A DNA stretch of 64,000 nt from Thiomicrorhabdus marina (GCF_017571465.1 NZ_JAGETV010000002.1:185767-249766), one strand, 5' to 3'; shown: positions 55,511-63,756, numbered from the stretch's first letter. Notes: generated by a model from the letters alone, not told the origin. Made by a program: numbers and translations.

Positions 55511-55548
55511 CTTAGGGAAAAGCAGAAATGCATTTTCTGCTCCCTTAG
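55511..55548 (+). other. Long imperfect hairpin after the GQ-repeat gene
   Basis: AGCAGAAA-TGCAT-TTTCTGCT is a perfect 8-bp stem, extended outward by TTAGGGA/TCCCTTAG with small mismatches. There is no T-run, so it looks like a message-stabilising or processing hairpin. Confidence 0.55.
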
Positions 55549-55558
55549 TTAAAGCTAA

Positions 55559-55594
55559 GAAGCGAATAAACCATCTGGTTTTTCGCTTCTTTTC
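55559..55594 (+). terminator. Strong terminator-like hairpin after the GQ-repeat gene
   Basis: GAAGCGAA/TTCGCTTC plus AAACCA/TGGTTT form one stem of 14 pairs with a single bulge and a 2-base loop, followed by TTTTC. Located about 100 bp before the TPR gene. Confidence 0.75.
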
Positions 55595-55697
55595 AATTAA
55601 CTGCAAACTCAATTAACCGATCTGTTTTGCATAGCCGATTAACACAGTCGTTTATGCAAAGCATTCAACATACGGCAAAAATCTAGGAGAACTGAAA

Positions 55698-56654
55698 ATG
55701 CCATTTATTCGCGGATTACTGAACAATGGTTTCTGGCTAATACTTTTGGCTATCTTAGCTGGTCTGTACGTCTATTACAGTGGTAGCAACAACTCAACGC
55801 CAAATATAAACCCAGCAAGTACACCGCAAAACGAGCTTAATAACGGCACTTCAAATACCAATGCAGAGCAGCTCCCTCAAGAAACCAATACCGCCAAGCT
55901 TGAAAAACCGGTCACAACAGACCGAGTACCGACAGAAGCGATGGGAAACGTGACAGACATTACGCAAGCGAATCCTAATCATTCAGAAACGGCGGTTATG
56001 ACTGAGGAACACCTTCTCTCCCAGACACAATCAACAACAAAGCTCAACAACCCCATTTTTCCCAACAATGCAGAAATGGAGCATATTCTGGAATCAGAAT
56101 CACCTCCACCGGCGCATTCCAAGCCAATCCCCGTTGAAACACAAACGGCTAAAGTTCTGTCACCACAACAAAATTTGGCACAGCAAACCGAGAAGCTGTT
56201 AGAGCAGGCTCGAGATGCGGTGAATCATGGCAATATTCAGCAGGCGCAAACACTTTACATGCAGCTCTTACAAATTAAACCTAACGCAAACTTATTAGGA
56301 GAGATTGCCAACCAACTCTATCGATTAGGCTACCAAGAATTAGCCGAATTTGCTTGGGTCGAGGCATTTAACTTTCTTCTCTATGAACAACGTCAAGAAG
56401 AAGCACAGCAGCTAAGTGGACAACTTATGGAGATAGCTCCTCGCTCTTACAAGATGATCATTCAGCAATATCCAAGCTACAGGATCCAAAACACGCCGGA
56501 CGAAACAGATGTCCAGAAAGATACGCACGATCAAGCCACGCCCTTCGCGCCCTATGGCTACCCTCAGATATACGCCTATCCTGCGCCACCTTTTAGCTAT
56601 GGCGCGCCCTACCTACAAAGATATGGATATGGCTATCCCCAACCTCAGCAATAA
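55698..56654 (+). CDS. Membrane-anchored TPR-like protein with Tyr/Pro/Gly tail
   Basis: No named family. A 318-residue protein with one N-terminal membrane helix (FWLILLAILAGLYVYYSG, about residues 12-29), a long Asn/Thr/Pro/Ser-rich linker (30-155), a TPR-like helical pair (EKLLEQARDAVNHGNIQQAQ, NLLGEIANQLYRLGYQELAE; about 160-245) and a tail FAPYGYPQIYAYPAPPFSYG ... YGYGYPQPQQ. The tail has the same YGYP-type motifs as the two exported low-complexity proteins encoded upstream. With its start signal-anchor, most of it should face the periplasm. It could tie the matrix proteins to the inner membrane. Role inferred from context. Confidence 0.65.
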   Translation: MPFIRGLLNNGFWLILLAILAGLYVYYSGSNNSTPNINPASTPQNELNNGTSNTNAEQLPQETNTAKLEKPVTTDRVPTEAMGNVTDITQANPNHSETAVMTEEHLLSQTQSTTKLNNPIFPNNAEMEHILESESPPPAHSKPIPVETQTAKVLSPQQNLAQQTEKLLEQARDAVNHGNIQQAQTLYMQLLQIKPNANLLGEIANQLYRLGYQELAEFAWVEAFNFLLYEQRQEEAQQLSGQLMEIAPRSYKMIIQQYPSYRIQNTPDETDVQKDTHDQATPFAPYGYPQIYAYPAPPFSYGAPYLQRYGYGYPQPQQ

Positions 56655-56713
56655 CTGAGCAACTTAGAACTCCACAATCAATAACAAATAAAATTATTTA
56701 CTAAAGGTTAAAC

Positions 56714-57367
56714 ATGAGTAAAACCCCAGAAGAACTTGCCGAAATCCAAGCTAGACATGCAGAAAACTTAGACAGACTTGCCTGCACAATGACCACGGGA
56801 ATCCAACGTTGGGAGAAAGTAATTTACCCAATGATGATAGCCTTTATTGTTTTAGCGGTTTATGGCTTCTATCTAATTTATAACGTTACTCGAGACATGA
56901 ACCATATCACCCATAATATGAATGCGATGACTTCGGCAGTAGTCGATATCACCGAAACCCTAGACCAAAAGATGAATCAGATGGATCATCAAATGGGCGC
57001 AATCAATATCCACATGGATAAAATGAACCAAAATATTAGCTCGGTACCCAATTTAGACAAAAACATCGCTCAGATGAATCTTGCAATCAATTCTCTGAAT
57101 CAACAAGTTGTGACCATGACGGATAACATGGTGCAAATGAACCAAAGCATTGCGCAAATGAATCAATCGGTTTATAACCTTAACTATGCCGCTAACCGCA
57201 TGAGCAGCCACGTAGGGGAACTCAATCACAATTTTTCCGGCCCAATGAGTACCGTTAATTCGATGATGCCGTGGTCATTTATGCCCGGCCAAGGCAGTAG
57301 ACAATTTTATGCCCAGCCCCCAATGATGATGCCGGCCAATAATATACAGCCCGATACCTCAGAATAG
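56714..57367 (+). CDS. Membrane-anchored Met-rich coiled-coil protein
   Basis: No named family. A 217-residue protein with a short soluble start, one membrane helix (VIYPMMIAFIVLAVYGFYLIY, about residues 37-57) and a long coiled coil (about 60-180) in which Met, Asn and Gln recur at heptad-like intervals (MNQMDHQMGAINIHMDKMNQ, MTDNMVQMNQSIAQMNQSVY). The end is MPWSFMPGQGSRQFYAQPPM, again Met/Pro/Tyr-rich like its neighbours. The coiled coil resembles membrane scaffold or spacer proteins. The gene stands 12 bp before the dynamin-like GTPase gene, so the two are co-transcribed and probably act at the same membrane. Confidence 0.65.
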   Translation: MSKTPEELAEIQARHAENLDRLACTMTTGIQRWEKVIYPMMIAFIVLAVYGFYLIYNVTRDMNHITHNMNAMTSAVVDITETLDQKMNQMDHQMGAINIHMDKMNQNISSVPNLDKNIAQMNLAINSLNQQVVTMTDNMVQMNQSIAQMNQSVYNLNYAANRMSSHVGELNHNFSGPMSTVNSMMPWSFMPGQGSRQFYAQPPMMMPANNIQPDTSE

Positions 57368-57379
57368 GAACGCAATTCA

Positions 57380-58876
57380 ATGACACCTAAAGAGCGCTAC
57401 CAAAAGTTAGAACAACTGCTTAATCGTGAAAATCCGGTTTTACTTGATATTATCCAGAGCTATAAAGATCTCGATAAAGTCGGGCATCGTACCGGTTTAT
57501 TGACCAAGCAGCATTCTTATGCCGAGCATATTTCGTGGTGGCCGCTGATTTCGGTACTAGGAACCTTCTCTGCCGGGAAATCGAGTTTTATCAATCACTA
57601 CGTTGGTAAAACCATGCAAACCACAGGTAATCAAGCAATTGATGACAAATTCACCGTAATTTGCCACGGTAATGAAGATGAGGTGACCACTCTGCCGGGC
57701 TTGGCACTGGATTCAGACCCTCGCTTTCCCTTTTATGGCATGAGCCAACAAATCGATAAAGTCGAACTCGGAGAAGGCAGTCGTATCGACAGTTACCTGC
57801 AACTCAAAACGACACAAGCAGCAAACCTACGTGGCAAAATTCTTATTGACTCCCCCGGCTTTGACGCCGACTCACAACGCGATGCAACCCTACGCCTAAC
57901 CAATCACATTATCGATCTCTCTGATCTGGTTCTGGTATTTTTCGATGCCCGTCATCCTGAACCGGGCGCCATGCGAGATACCTTACAACACCTAGTAGCC
58001 TCTACTCGTAAACGTCATGATTCCGATAAAGTGCTGTATATCCTTAACCAGATAGATACCGCTGCCAAAGAAGACAATCTTGAAGAGATTATCGGATCAT
58101 GGCAGCGCGCGCTTTCATCACAAGGCTTAATCGGCGGCAATTTCTACGCAATTTACAATGAATCCGCCGCAGCGGAATTTTCCGACCAAGCCGTATGCGA
58201 ACGCTTTAAACGCAAACGCGATACCGACATTGCCAAAATTTTCAATCGTATGGACAAGGTCAGTATCGAGCGCAGTTATCGAATTGCACGGGCACTGGAA
58301 AATATCGCCAATGAAATCTCACAACAACAGATTCCAAAACTCAGCAAAGAGCTGGAAAAATGGCGTAAACGTGTCTTAATCGTCGATGGCATCGTCTTTA
58401 CTGGCTTAGCCTTAATAATTGGCTTTATCCTTTCCAATTTCGGCGCTTTCGATACACCAATCAGTGAATGGTCTATTACCGTAGCGATGCAGGAATCCGC
58501 ACTGGTCGGCAGTAGTGTTGCTCTGGCGAGCTTTGCAGCCATTTTTAGCCTTCATCATGTCATTCGTCACAAACTGACGTTATGGCAACAAAAAACTTTG
58601 CGCAAACAGGGATTGTCGAATATTGCTAACGCCCTTTCCTATAGCACTCGTTACTGGCGCGGCATGTTCTATAACGAACCGCGAGGCTGGGGACGACGTT
58701 CTCGCAAACTACTGGCAAAAATCAGTTCCGCTTCTAAATCGGCAATCCAAAAATTAAATGATCAATTTACCAATCCATCCGGCAGCGAACAACCGGATAA
58801 TCAAAAACCTGTAACGGTACAAACAAAACCGAGTGTTGAAATAAACGAGTCAGGGGAAAATAGAGAAAAAATTTAA
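57380..58876 (+). CDS. Dynamin-like membrane GTPase
   Basis: A 498-residue large GTPase of the bacterial dynamin-like group. The GTPase motifs are G1 LGTFSAGKSSFINHY (about residues 62-76), a G2-type Thr in DDKFTVICHG, G3 LIDSPGFDADS (about 155-165) and G4 LNQIDTA (about 220). A helical stalk with basic residues follows, then a pair of membrane helices (about 332-355 and 372-395) and a basic C-terminal region with a disordered acidic end. Bacterial dynamins bend, fuse or protect membranes. It is the last gene of the block, after two membrane-anchored structural proteins, which suggests membrane shaping there. Confidence 0.85.
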   Translation: MTPKERYQKLEQLLNRENPVLLDIIQSYKDLDKVGHRTGLLTKQHSYAEHISWWPLISVLGTFSAGKSSFINHYVGKTMQTTGNQAIDDKFTVICHGNEDEVTTLPGLALDSDPRFPFYGMSQQIDKVELGEGSRIDSYLQLKTTQAANLRGKILIDSPGFDADSQRDATLRLTNHIIDLSDLVLVFFDARHPEPGAMRDTLQHLVASTRKRHDSDKVLYILNQIDTAAKEDNLEEIIGSWQRALSSQGLIGGNFYAIYNESAAAEFSDQAVCERFKRKRDTDIAKIFNRMDKVSIERSYRIARALENIANEISQQQIPKLSKELEKWRKRVLIVDGIVFTGLALIIGFILSNFGAFDTPISEWSITVAMQESALVGSSVALASFAAIFSLHHVIRHKLTLWQQKTLRKQGLSNIANALSYSTRYWRGMFYNEPRGWGRRSRKLLAKISSASKSAIQKLNDQFTNPSGSEQPDNQKPVTVQTKPSVEINESGENREKI

Positions 58877-58890
58877 GGCTATTTTCAGGC

Positions 58891-58918
58891 AAAAAAAAAC
58901 CGGCGTATAACGCCGGCA
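58891..58918 (-). terminator. Terminator of the leftward ModE-type gene
   Basis: On the minus strand CCGGCG-TTATA-CGCCGG is followed by TTTTTTTTT. It may also stop rightward transcription of the GTPase gene only weakly, since no T-run follows on the plus strand. Confidence 0.8.
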
Positions 58919-59106
58919 AACAACCTAATTTAAGGAGTCATATGAGGAAGTCTAATTACTTATTAACATAGCTTTTAAAATACCAGAAAAAATTTTCCTT
59001 CATAAATTCATATAGTTACACAAACTCAACTCATTATTTTCTATATTACCCGTCAATAATAGCGACAAGCCAATACATTGTGGTGCAAACTACGCACCAA
59101 AGCCGA

Positions 59107-59511
59107 TCACGATTCTTGATTAAAAACGTCAACTTGTTCGGAAGCCTTCTGCAAATACTGCGAAAGTTCACCTTCTAATTGACGAAATAGCGCGACTAAC
59201 GCCTCTCCTTTTGGAGTAAGAACACTACCGCCGCCGGATTTACCTCCTTGCGCCTTAACCACCAAAGGTTGGTTATAAATTTCGTTTAATTCGTCAACCA
59301 ACTTCCAAGCCTTTTTATAAGACATCCCCATCTCTTTGGCGGCACGATTCATCGAACCGTGTTTAGCAATGTTTTCCAAAAGCTCTACTCGCCCCACACC
59401 AACGAAACTGCGATGCTTGCCTTTGATCCAAAAACGAGCATGTAACCACTCCGAATAGGCTCCACCAGGAACTTTTTCTAAAGGATTACTTTCTTCTTTT
59501 TCTGGAGCCAT
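59107..59511 (-). CDS. ModE-type winged helix-turn-helix regulator (N-domain only)
   Basis: A 134-residue protein made of the DNA-binding half of ModE: ARFWIKGKHRSFVGVGRVEL, LLENIAKHGSMNRAAKEMGM, SYKKAWKLVDELNEIYNQPL, GGKSGGGSVLTPKGEALV. The molybdate-binding MOP domains of full ModE (about 260 residues in E. coli) are absent. Short ModE-N proteins occur in many Proteobacteria, often linked to molybdate or sulfur metabolism, but the ligand here is unknown. It diverges from the DUF2892 gene; the 190 bp between them hold a perfect inverted repeat that may be its operator. Confidence 0.88.
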   Translation of the reverse strand: MAPEKEESNPLEKVPGGAYSEWLHARFWIKGKHRSFVGVGRVELLENIAKHGSMNRAAKEMGMSYKKAWKLVDELNEIYNQPLVVKAQGGKSGGGSVLTPKGEALVALFRQLEGELSQYLQKASEQVDVFNQES

Positions 59512-59615
59512 TTATACCGCCTCGCTTAAAATTGTTGAGAAATTTGCCGCTAATGTTATCAATAATTGCCGAAAAGATTGACAATCTTTTGTTGACTGAG
59601 GAGGATATAACAAGC

Positions 59616-59641
59616 TTTATTCTTTATAAAAAGAATAAAGT
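59616..59641. promoter_or_regulatory. Inverted repeat between the ModE-type and DUF2892 genes
   Basis: CTTTATTCTT and AAGAATAAAG are exact complements with a 6-base spacer (TATAAA). Placed in the divergent promoter region, 60 bp before the DUF2892 gene. Confidence 0.5.
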
Positions 59642-59700
59642 TAATTTACATAACAACAATAAAGGGTTTTACCCTATTTTCTAAGTTTAAGGAAAGCGCT

Positions 59701-59904
59701 ATGAATGTTGGCACATTAGATCGCATTATTCGCATTGTTTTGGGTGTCGCTTTAATCGCACTGGCATATTTCGGTATTATCGGTGCATGGGGTTATATTG
59801 GTGTAGTACCACTCCTAACCGGACTTATCAAATGGTGTCCGCTGTATACACTTCTTGGTGTACAAACCTGCCCAGTTCACGCACATATCAACTACGATAA
59901 GTAA
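59701..59904 (+). CDS. DUF2892 (YgaP-like) small membrane protein
   Basis: A 67-residue inner-membrane protein with the DUF2892 pattern: MNVGTLDRIIRIVLGVALIA, a second hydrophobic helix (GAWGYIGVVPLLTGLIKW) and CPLYTLLGVQTC with two cysteines. In YgaP this unit anchors a rhodanese, and stand-alone copies are frequent in sulfur-oxidising bacteria; here it is alone. An AAGGAAAG ribosome site stands upstream. Divergent from the ModE-type regulator. Confidence 0.88.
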   Translation: MNVGTLDRIIRIVLGVALIALAYFGIIGAWGYIGVVPLLTGLIKWCPLYTLLGVQTCPVHAHINYDK

Positions 59905-59963
59905 GCGTAACGATTGCCGCCAGCCTCTCTTGGTTGGCGGCGGCCTCCGATATAAATTACTTC

Positions 59964-61031
59964 ATGTCTAAAACTTGTCATCTCAGCTTAGTTTGCGGCA
60001 CCCTTGGTGCAGGCAAAACAACGCTACTCACACGCCTTTTTACACAAAAGCCAGACTCCGAAAACTGGGCGGTAATTGTCAATGAATTCGGAGCCTTGGG
60101 CATTGATGGAGCAATTCTACAAAAACATACGTCCATTGAAGTAAAAGAGATTCCCGGTGGCTGTGTCTGTTGCAGTGCTCTACCAGAGCTTCAAAACACC
60201 TTACAAGAGTTACTCGACAGCAAGCGCTATCAACGCATCTTTATCGAACCGACCGGTTTAAGCGAAGTCGATACATTGGTTGATCTGATTCGCCGGTTCA
60301 CGCTACAAACCGATACGAGCAATATTCAGTTAGACAATGTAATCTGCCTTATGGCCGCTGACGAAATCAAAGCCGATACTTGGCAACAAAATCTTAGTTG
60401 GCAGAACTTAGCGAATATGGCCGATATACTAATTTTTAATAAAATTGACCTTTGCTCGTCTCAACAACGTAAACAACTGCAACAGCTGGCTGAAAAAATC
60501 TATCCGCCTAAACGGCAACTGCTGTTTACCGAACAAGCACGAGTACCACTCGATATGATGAATAACCAATATACACCCAACACACAGTGGTTATTGATCA
60601 CACAACAACCTTTCAAAGCTTCACCAATGTTAAGACGGTCTCATGAGCTTAATACCAACAACATTGACATCCAAATGCCACAACATCCGCTACTGTTGGA
60701 CTGCCAAATGCAAAGCGCCAACAAAACAATTAGTATCGGCTGGCGTTTTGATCAAAATGCCGTGTTTGATTGGCAGATGCTACAAACCGTATTTGAACAG
60801 TTTAGCGACGACACTGCAGACAAAAACCTACTTCGCATGAAAGGCGTTTTCCGTGTCGGTCGACCTTGGATGCTATTTCAATGGCGCAACCAACAACTTA
60901 GCCGAAAAATTATCGCTTACCGGAATGACTCAAGAATTGAAGTGCTGGTTGATGAATGCACAGAAAACGCAGCAAGACAGTTAGCAATACAATTATATAA
61001 GAACTTACTAAACTGCCTGAAACCTGCATGA
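59964..61031 (+). CDS. CobW/COG0523 family GTPase
   Basis: Metal-chaperone-type G3E GTPase of about 355 residues. Walker A is CGTLGAGKTTLLTRLF (about residues 11-26), the metal-binding motif is GGCVCCSALPELQ (CxCC, about 67-79), then FIEPTGLSEVDTL and the guanine-specifying FNKIDLCS (about 162). A C-terminal CobW_C domain follows (GVFRVGRPWMLFQW). It resembles the YjiA/ZigA/CobW group that handles zinc, cobalt or nickel. ATG 59964 is chosen; a longer TTG frame overlaps the intergenic hairpin. The metal cannot be inferred from neighbours. Confidence 0.88.
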   Translation: MSKTCHLSLVCGTLGAGKTTLLTRLFTQKPDSENWAVIVNEFGALGIDGAILQKHTSIEVKEIPGGCVCCSALPELQNTLQELLDSKRYQRIFIEPTGLSEVDTLVDLIRRFTLQTDTSNIQLDNVICLMAADEIKADTWQQNLSWQNLANMADILIFNKIDLCSSQQRKQLQQLAEKIYPPKRQLLFTEQARVPLDMMNNQYTPNTQWLLITQQPFKASPMLRRSHELNTNNIDIQMPQHPLLLDCQMQSANKTISIGWRFDQNAVFDWQMLQTVFEQFSDDTADKNLLRMKGVFRVGRPWMLFQWRNQQLSRKIIAYRNDSRIEVLVDECTENAARQLAIQLYKNLLNCLKPA

Positions 61032-61147
61032 ATAAAGCGGTTCAAAAATTGCAAGTTATTGCATCAAAAAAAGGTAAGTATAAACACTAAATTTTTTTTA
61101 AAGTAAATAAAAAAAATTTTCTTTTTTTCTGCGAGCTATTCACAAAG

Positions 61148-61156
61148 TTATCCACA
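61148..61156 (+). promoter_or_regulatory. DnaA box
   Basis: TTATCCACA matches the DnaA consensus TTATNCACA exactly. Confidence 0.55.
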
Positions 61157-61235
61157 ATTTTATACCCATCAAAAAGACCGATAAATTCGGGGCTTAGCCA
61201 TTCTGTCCACAGAAAAGTTGCACAGTAATTGTGAA

Positions 61236-61244
61236 TTATCCCCA
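61236..61244 (+). promoter_or_regulatory. Near-consensus DnaA box
   Basis: TTATCCCCA, one mismatch from the consensus. Confidence 0.3.
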
Positions 61245-61275
61245 ACAATTGACCTCTTGCGACTTTACCCATTTT

Positions 61276-61291
61276 CTACTATATTCTGTGC
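61276..61291 (+). promoter_or_regulatory. NrdR box 1
   Basis: CTACTATATTCTGTGC matches the NrdR consensus ACACWATATWTWGTGT well in its core (ACTATATT..GTG). The next box starts exactly 31 bp later, the spacing known for paired NrdR sites. Confidence 0.72.
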
Positions 61292-61306
61292 AACAGCATT
61301 ATTAGG

Positions 61307-61322
61307 TAACTATATCTAGTGC
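61307..61322 (+). promoter_or_regulatory. NrdR box 2
   Basis: TAACTATATCTAGTGC, a close match to the NrdR consensus, paired with box 1 three helical turns away, about 150 bp before the nrdA start. Confidence 0.72.
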
Positions 61323-61445
61323 AAACCGTTTGGTCACAACACCAGCAGATACCGTGCAAAGCTGATAATTCACTCTGCAAATACACGCTAAGCCTATGAA
61401 ATGCAAAATAAATCCGCAAACAGCATAAATTTTATGGCATAAAAT

Positions 61446-61454
61446 TTATACACA
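61446..61454 (+). promoter_or_regulatory. DnaA box adjacent to the nrdA start
   Basis: TTATACACA fits TTATNCACA exactly and lies 17 bp before the nrdA ATG, so binding could block transcription or initiation. Confidence 0.5.
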
Positions 61455-61471
61455 GGTTAAAAGATCCGTCC

Positions 61472-63739
61472 ATGAGTCAGCCAAATATTCTTGTTACCAA
61501 ACGCAACGGCACCACCGAGCCGATTGATCTGGAAAAAATCCACCGTGTCATTAAGTGGGCTTCAGAAGACCTTGAAAACGTCTCGGTTTCCGAAGTTGAA
61601 CTTCGTTCTCATATTCAGTTTTATGAAGGCATTAAAACCGCCGATATTCATGAAACCATTATTAAATCTGCTGCGGATTTGATTTCCGAATCTACCCCAG
61701 ATTATCAACATCTAGCTGCCCGCTTAGCAATTTTCCACTTGCGCAAAAAGGCGTTTGGTCAATTTGAACCGCCGCATCTGCAAACGCACGTGCAGGCAAT
61801 GACCGAAAAAGGTGTTTATGACAAACAGATTATTGAAGATTACAGCACCGAAGAACTGAGTGAGCTGAACGACTATATTGATCATAGTCGCGACATGAAT
61901 TTTAGCTACGCTGCAGTGAAACAGCTGGAAGGCAAGTACTTGGTACAAAACCGTGTCACCAAGCAGATTTACGAAAGCCCGCAGTTTATCTACATGCTGA
62001 TCCCGATGTGCCTATTCGGTCACTATCCTGCTGAACAGCGTATGCAGTACGTTAAAGATTTTTACGACGCAGCTTCTTTATTTAAGCTGTCTCTGCCGAC
62101 GCCGATTATGTCCGGTGTCCGAACGCCGACCCGCCAATTCAGTTCCTGTGTACTGATTGAATGCGGCGACTCGTTAGACTCAATTAACGCAACGTCATCG
62201 TCAATTGTTAAATATGTCTCGCAACGTGCCGGTATCGGTGTCAACGTTGGGCGCATCCGCGCTCTAGGGTCGGAAATCCGTGGCGGTGAAGCTTACCATA
62301 CCGGAATGATTCCGTTTATTAAGCACTTCCAAACAGCAGTTAAGTCTTGTTCACAAGGTGGTGTACGCGGCGGTGCAGCAACACTGTTCTACCCTATTTG
62401 GCACTTAGAAGTTGAATCCTTAATCGTATTGAAAAACAACCGTGGGGTTGAAGAAAACCGTGCGCGTCACTTGGATTACGGTGTACAGATCAACAAATTG
62501 ATGTATACCCGCATGCTGCAAGGCGGCATGATTACTTTGTTTAGTCCTTCAGATGTGCCTGGCCTATACGAAGCCTTCTTTGACGACCAAGAAGAGTTCG
62601 AACGCCTATATGAAATTTACGAAGCCGATCCAAACATTCGTAAAAAACAGATCAAGGCGATTGAACTATTCACTCAGGTTGCACAAGAACGCGCACAGAC
62701 TGGTCGAATCTACATTCAGAACGTCGACCACTGTAATACCCACAGCCCGTTCGATGCCAAAGTTGCGCCGGTTCACCAATCCAACCTATGTTTGGAGATC
62801 GCTCTGCCGACCAAGCCACTTAATTCAGTGGAAGACCCGGATGGCGAAATCGCGCTTTGTACGCTTTCCGCTTTCAATCTAGGCGCTCTAGAAAACCTAG
62901 ACGAACTAGAAAGACTGTCTGACTTAATTGTACGTGCTCTAGATAGCCTTCTGGATTATCAGGACTATCCAGTACCCGCAGCACAACGTGCCAGTATGGG
63001 GCGTCGTACCCTCGGTGTTGGCGTGACCAACCTAGCCTACTATTTGGCAAAAAATCACACCAAATATTCGGACGGCTCTGCAAACGGCTTGGTACATCGC
63101 ACATTTGAAGCGATTCAATACTACTTGCTGAAAGCATCCAATAAATTGGCCGCCGAGCAAGGCGCTTGTGATTACTTTAACGAAACCACTTACTCGCAAG
63201 GTGTACTGCCAATCGATACTTACAAAAAAGATTTGGACAGTGTTTGTGACGAACCACTTCACCTAGACTGGGAAGCGCTACGTGCCGAGATTAAAGAACA
63301 CGGTCTTCGTAACTCAACCCTAACCGCGTTAATGCCATGTGAAACGTCTTCGCAGATTACCAACTCGACCAACGGTATCGAGCCGCCGCGTGGCTACGTT
63401 TCAGTTAAGGCATCGAAAGACGGCATTTTGAAACAAGTCGTACCAGGCTTTAAAGAGTATCGCGAGAACTACGAACTGCTATGGACGATTCCAAATAACC
63501 AAGGCTATATCCAACTGGTAGGGATTATGCAGAAGTTCGTTGACCAAGCGATTTCAGCCAACACCAACTACGATCCGGCTAAGTTTGACGAAGATAAGGT
63601 GCCAATCAAACTAATCCTGCAAGACCTGCTATACGCTTATAAGATGGGCTTAAAAACGCTTTACTATCACAACACTCGTGATGGTGCCGAAGACGCTCAT
63701 GAAGACGACGGCTGTGCCGGCGGAGCTTGCAAGCTTTAA
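61472..63739 (+). CDS. nrdA: Class Ia ribonucleoside-diphosphate reductase, alpha subunit
   Basis: Reduces ribonucleoside diphosphates to deoxy forms; oxygen-dependent class Ia. The 755-residue product has an N-terminal ATP-cone (ILVTKRNGTTEPIDLEKIHR), the redox cysteines in QFSSCVLIECG (about residue 225) and ALCTLSAFNLGAL (about 462), the radical site SNLCLEIALPT (Cys near 439 with Asn and Glu two residues either side) and the C-terminal thioredoxin-reactive pair GCAGGACKL. Positions agree with E. coli NrdA. NrdR and DnaA boxes lie upstream. The usual partner nrdB is not next; an IS begins about 18 bp after the stop. Confidence 0.97.
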   Translation: MSQPNILVTKRNGTTEPIDLEKIHRVIKWASEDLENVSVSEVELRSHIQFYEGIKTADIHETIIKSAADLISESTPDYQHLAARLAIFHLRKKAFGQFEPPHLQTHVQAMTEKGVYDKQIIEDYSTEELSELNDYIDHSRDMNFSYAAVKQLEGKYLVQNRVTKQIYESPQFIYMLIPMCLFGHYPAEQRMQYVKDFYDAASLFKLSLPTPIMSGVRTPTRQFSSCVLIECGDSLDSINATSSSIVKYVSQRAGIGVNVGRIRALGSEIRGGEAYHTGMIPFIKHFQTAVKSCSQGGVRGGAATLFYPIWHLEVESLIVLKNNRGVEENRARHLDYGVQINKLMYTRMLQGGMITLFSPSDVPGLYEAFFDDQEEFERLYEIYEADPNIRKKQIKAIELFTQVAQERAQTGRIYIQNVDHCNTHSPFDAKVAPVHQSNLCLEIALPTKPLNSVEDPDGEIALCTLSAFNLGALENLDELERLSDLIVRALDSLLDYQDYPVPAAQRASMGRRTLGVGVTNLAYYLAKNHTKYSDGSANGLVHRTFEAIQYYLLKASNKLAAEQGACDYFNETTYSQGVLPIDTYKKDLDSVCDEPLHLDWEALRAEIKEHGLRNSTLTALMPCETSSQITNSTNGIEPPRGYVSVKASKDGILKQVVPGFKEYRENYELLWTIPNNQGYIQLVGIMQKFVDQAISANTNYDPAKFDEDKVPIKLILQDLLYAYKMGLKTLYYHNTRDGAEDAHEDDGCAGGACKL

Positions 63740-63756
63740 AAGCCGCCCCTCCTGTT

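Larger units (their letters stand above)
61032..61471. other. Regulatory region upstream of nrdA
   Basis: About 440 bases without a gene, AT-rich at the left. It holds DnaA-box-like sequences and a pair of NrdR boxes (listed separately), consistent with tightly controlled ribonucleotide reductase expression. Confidence 0.65.

Noticed and set aside
61087..61272. 61-codon minus frame in the nrdA leader
   Set aside because: Lies over DnaA boxes and A/T tracts, with low-complexity ending and no ribosome site.
61148..61454. Possible replication origin from the DnaA boxes
   Set aside because: Only two perfect boxes, no dnaA/dnaN/gidA neighbourhood and a clear nrdA promoter context; regulation of nrdA explains them better.
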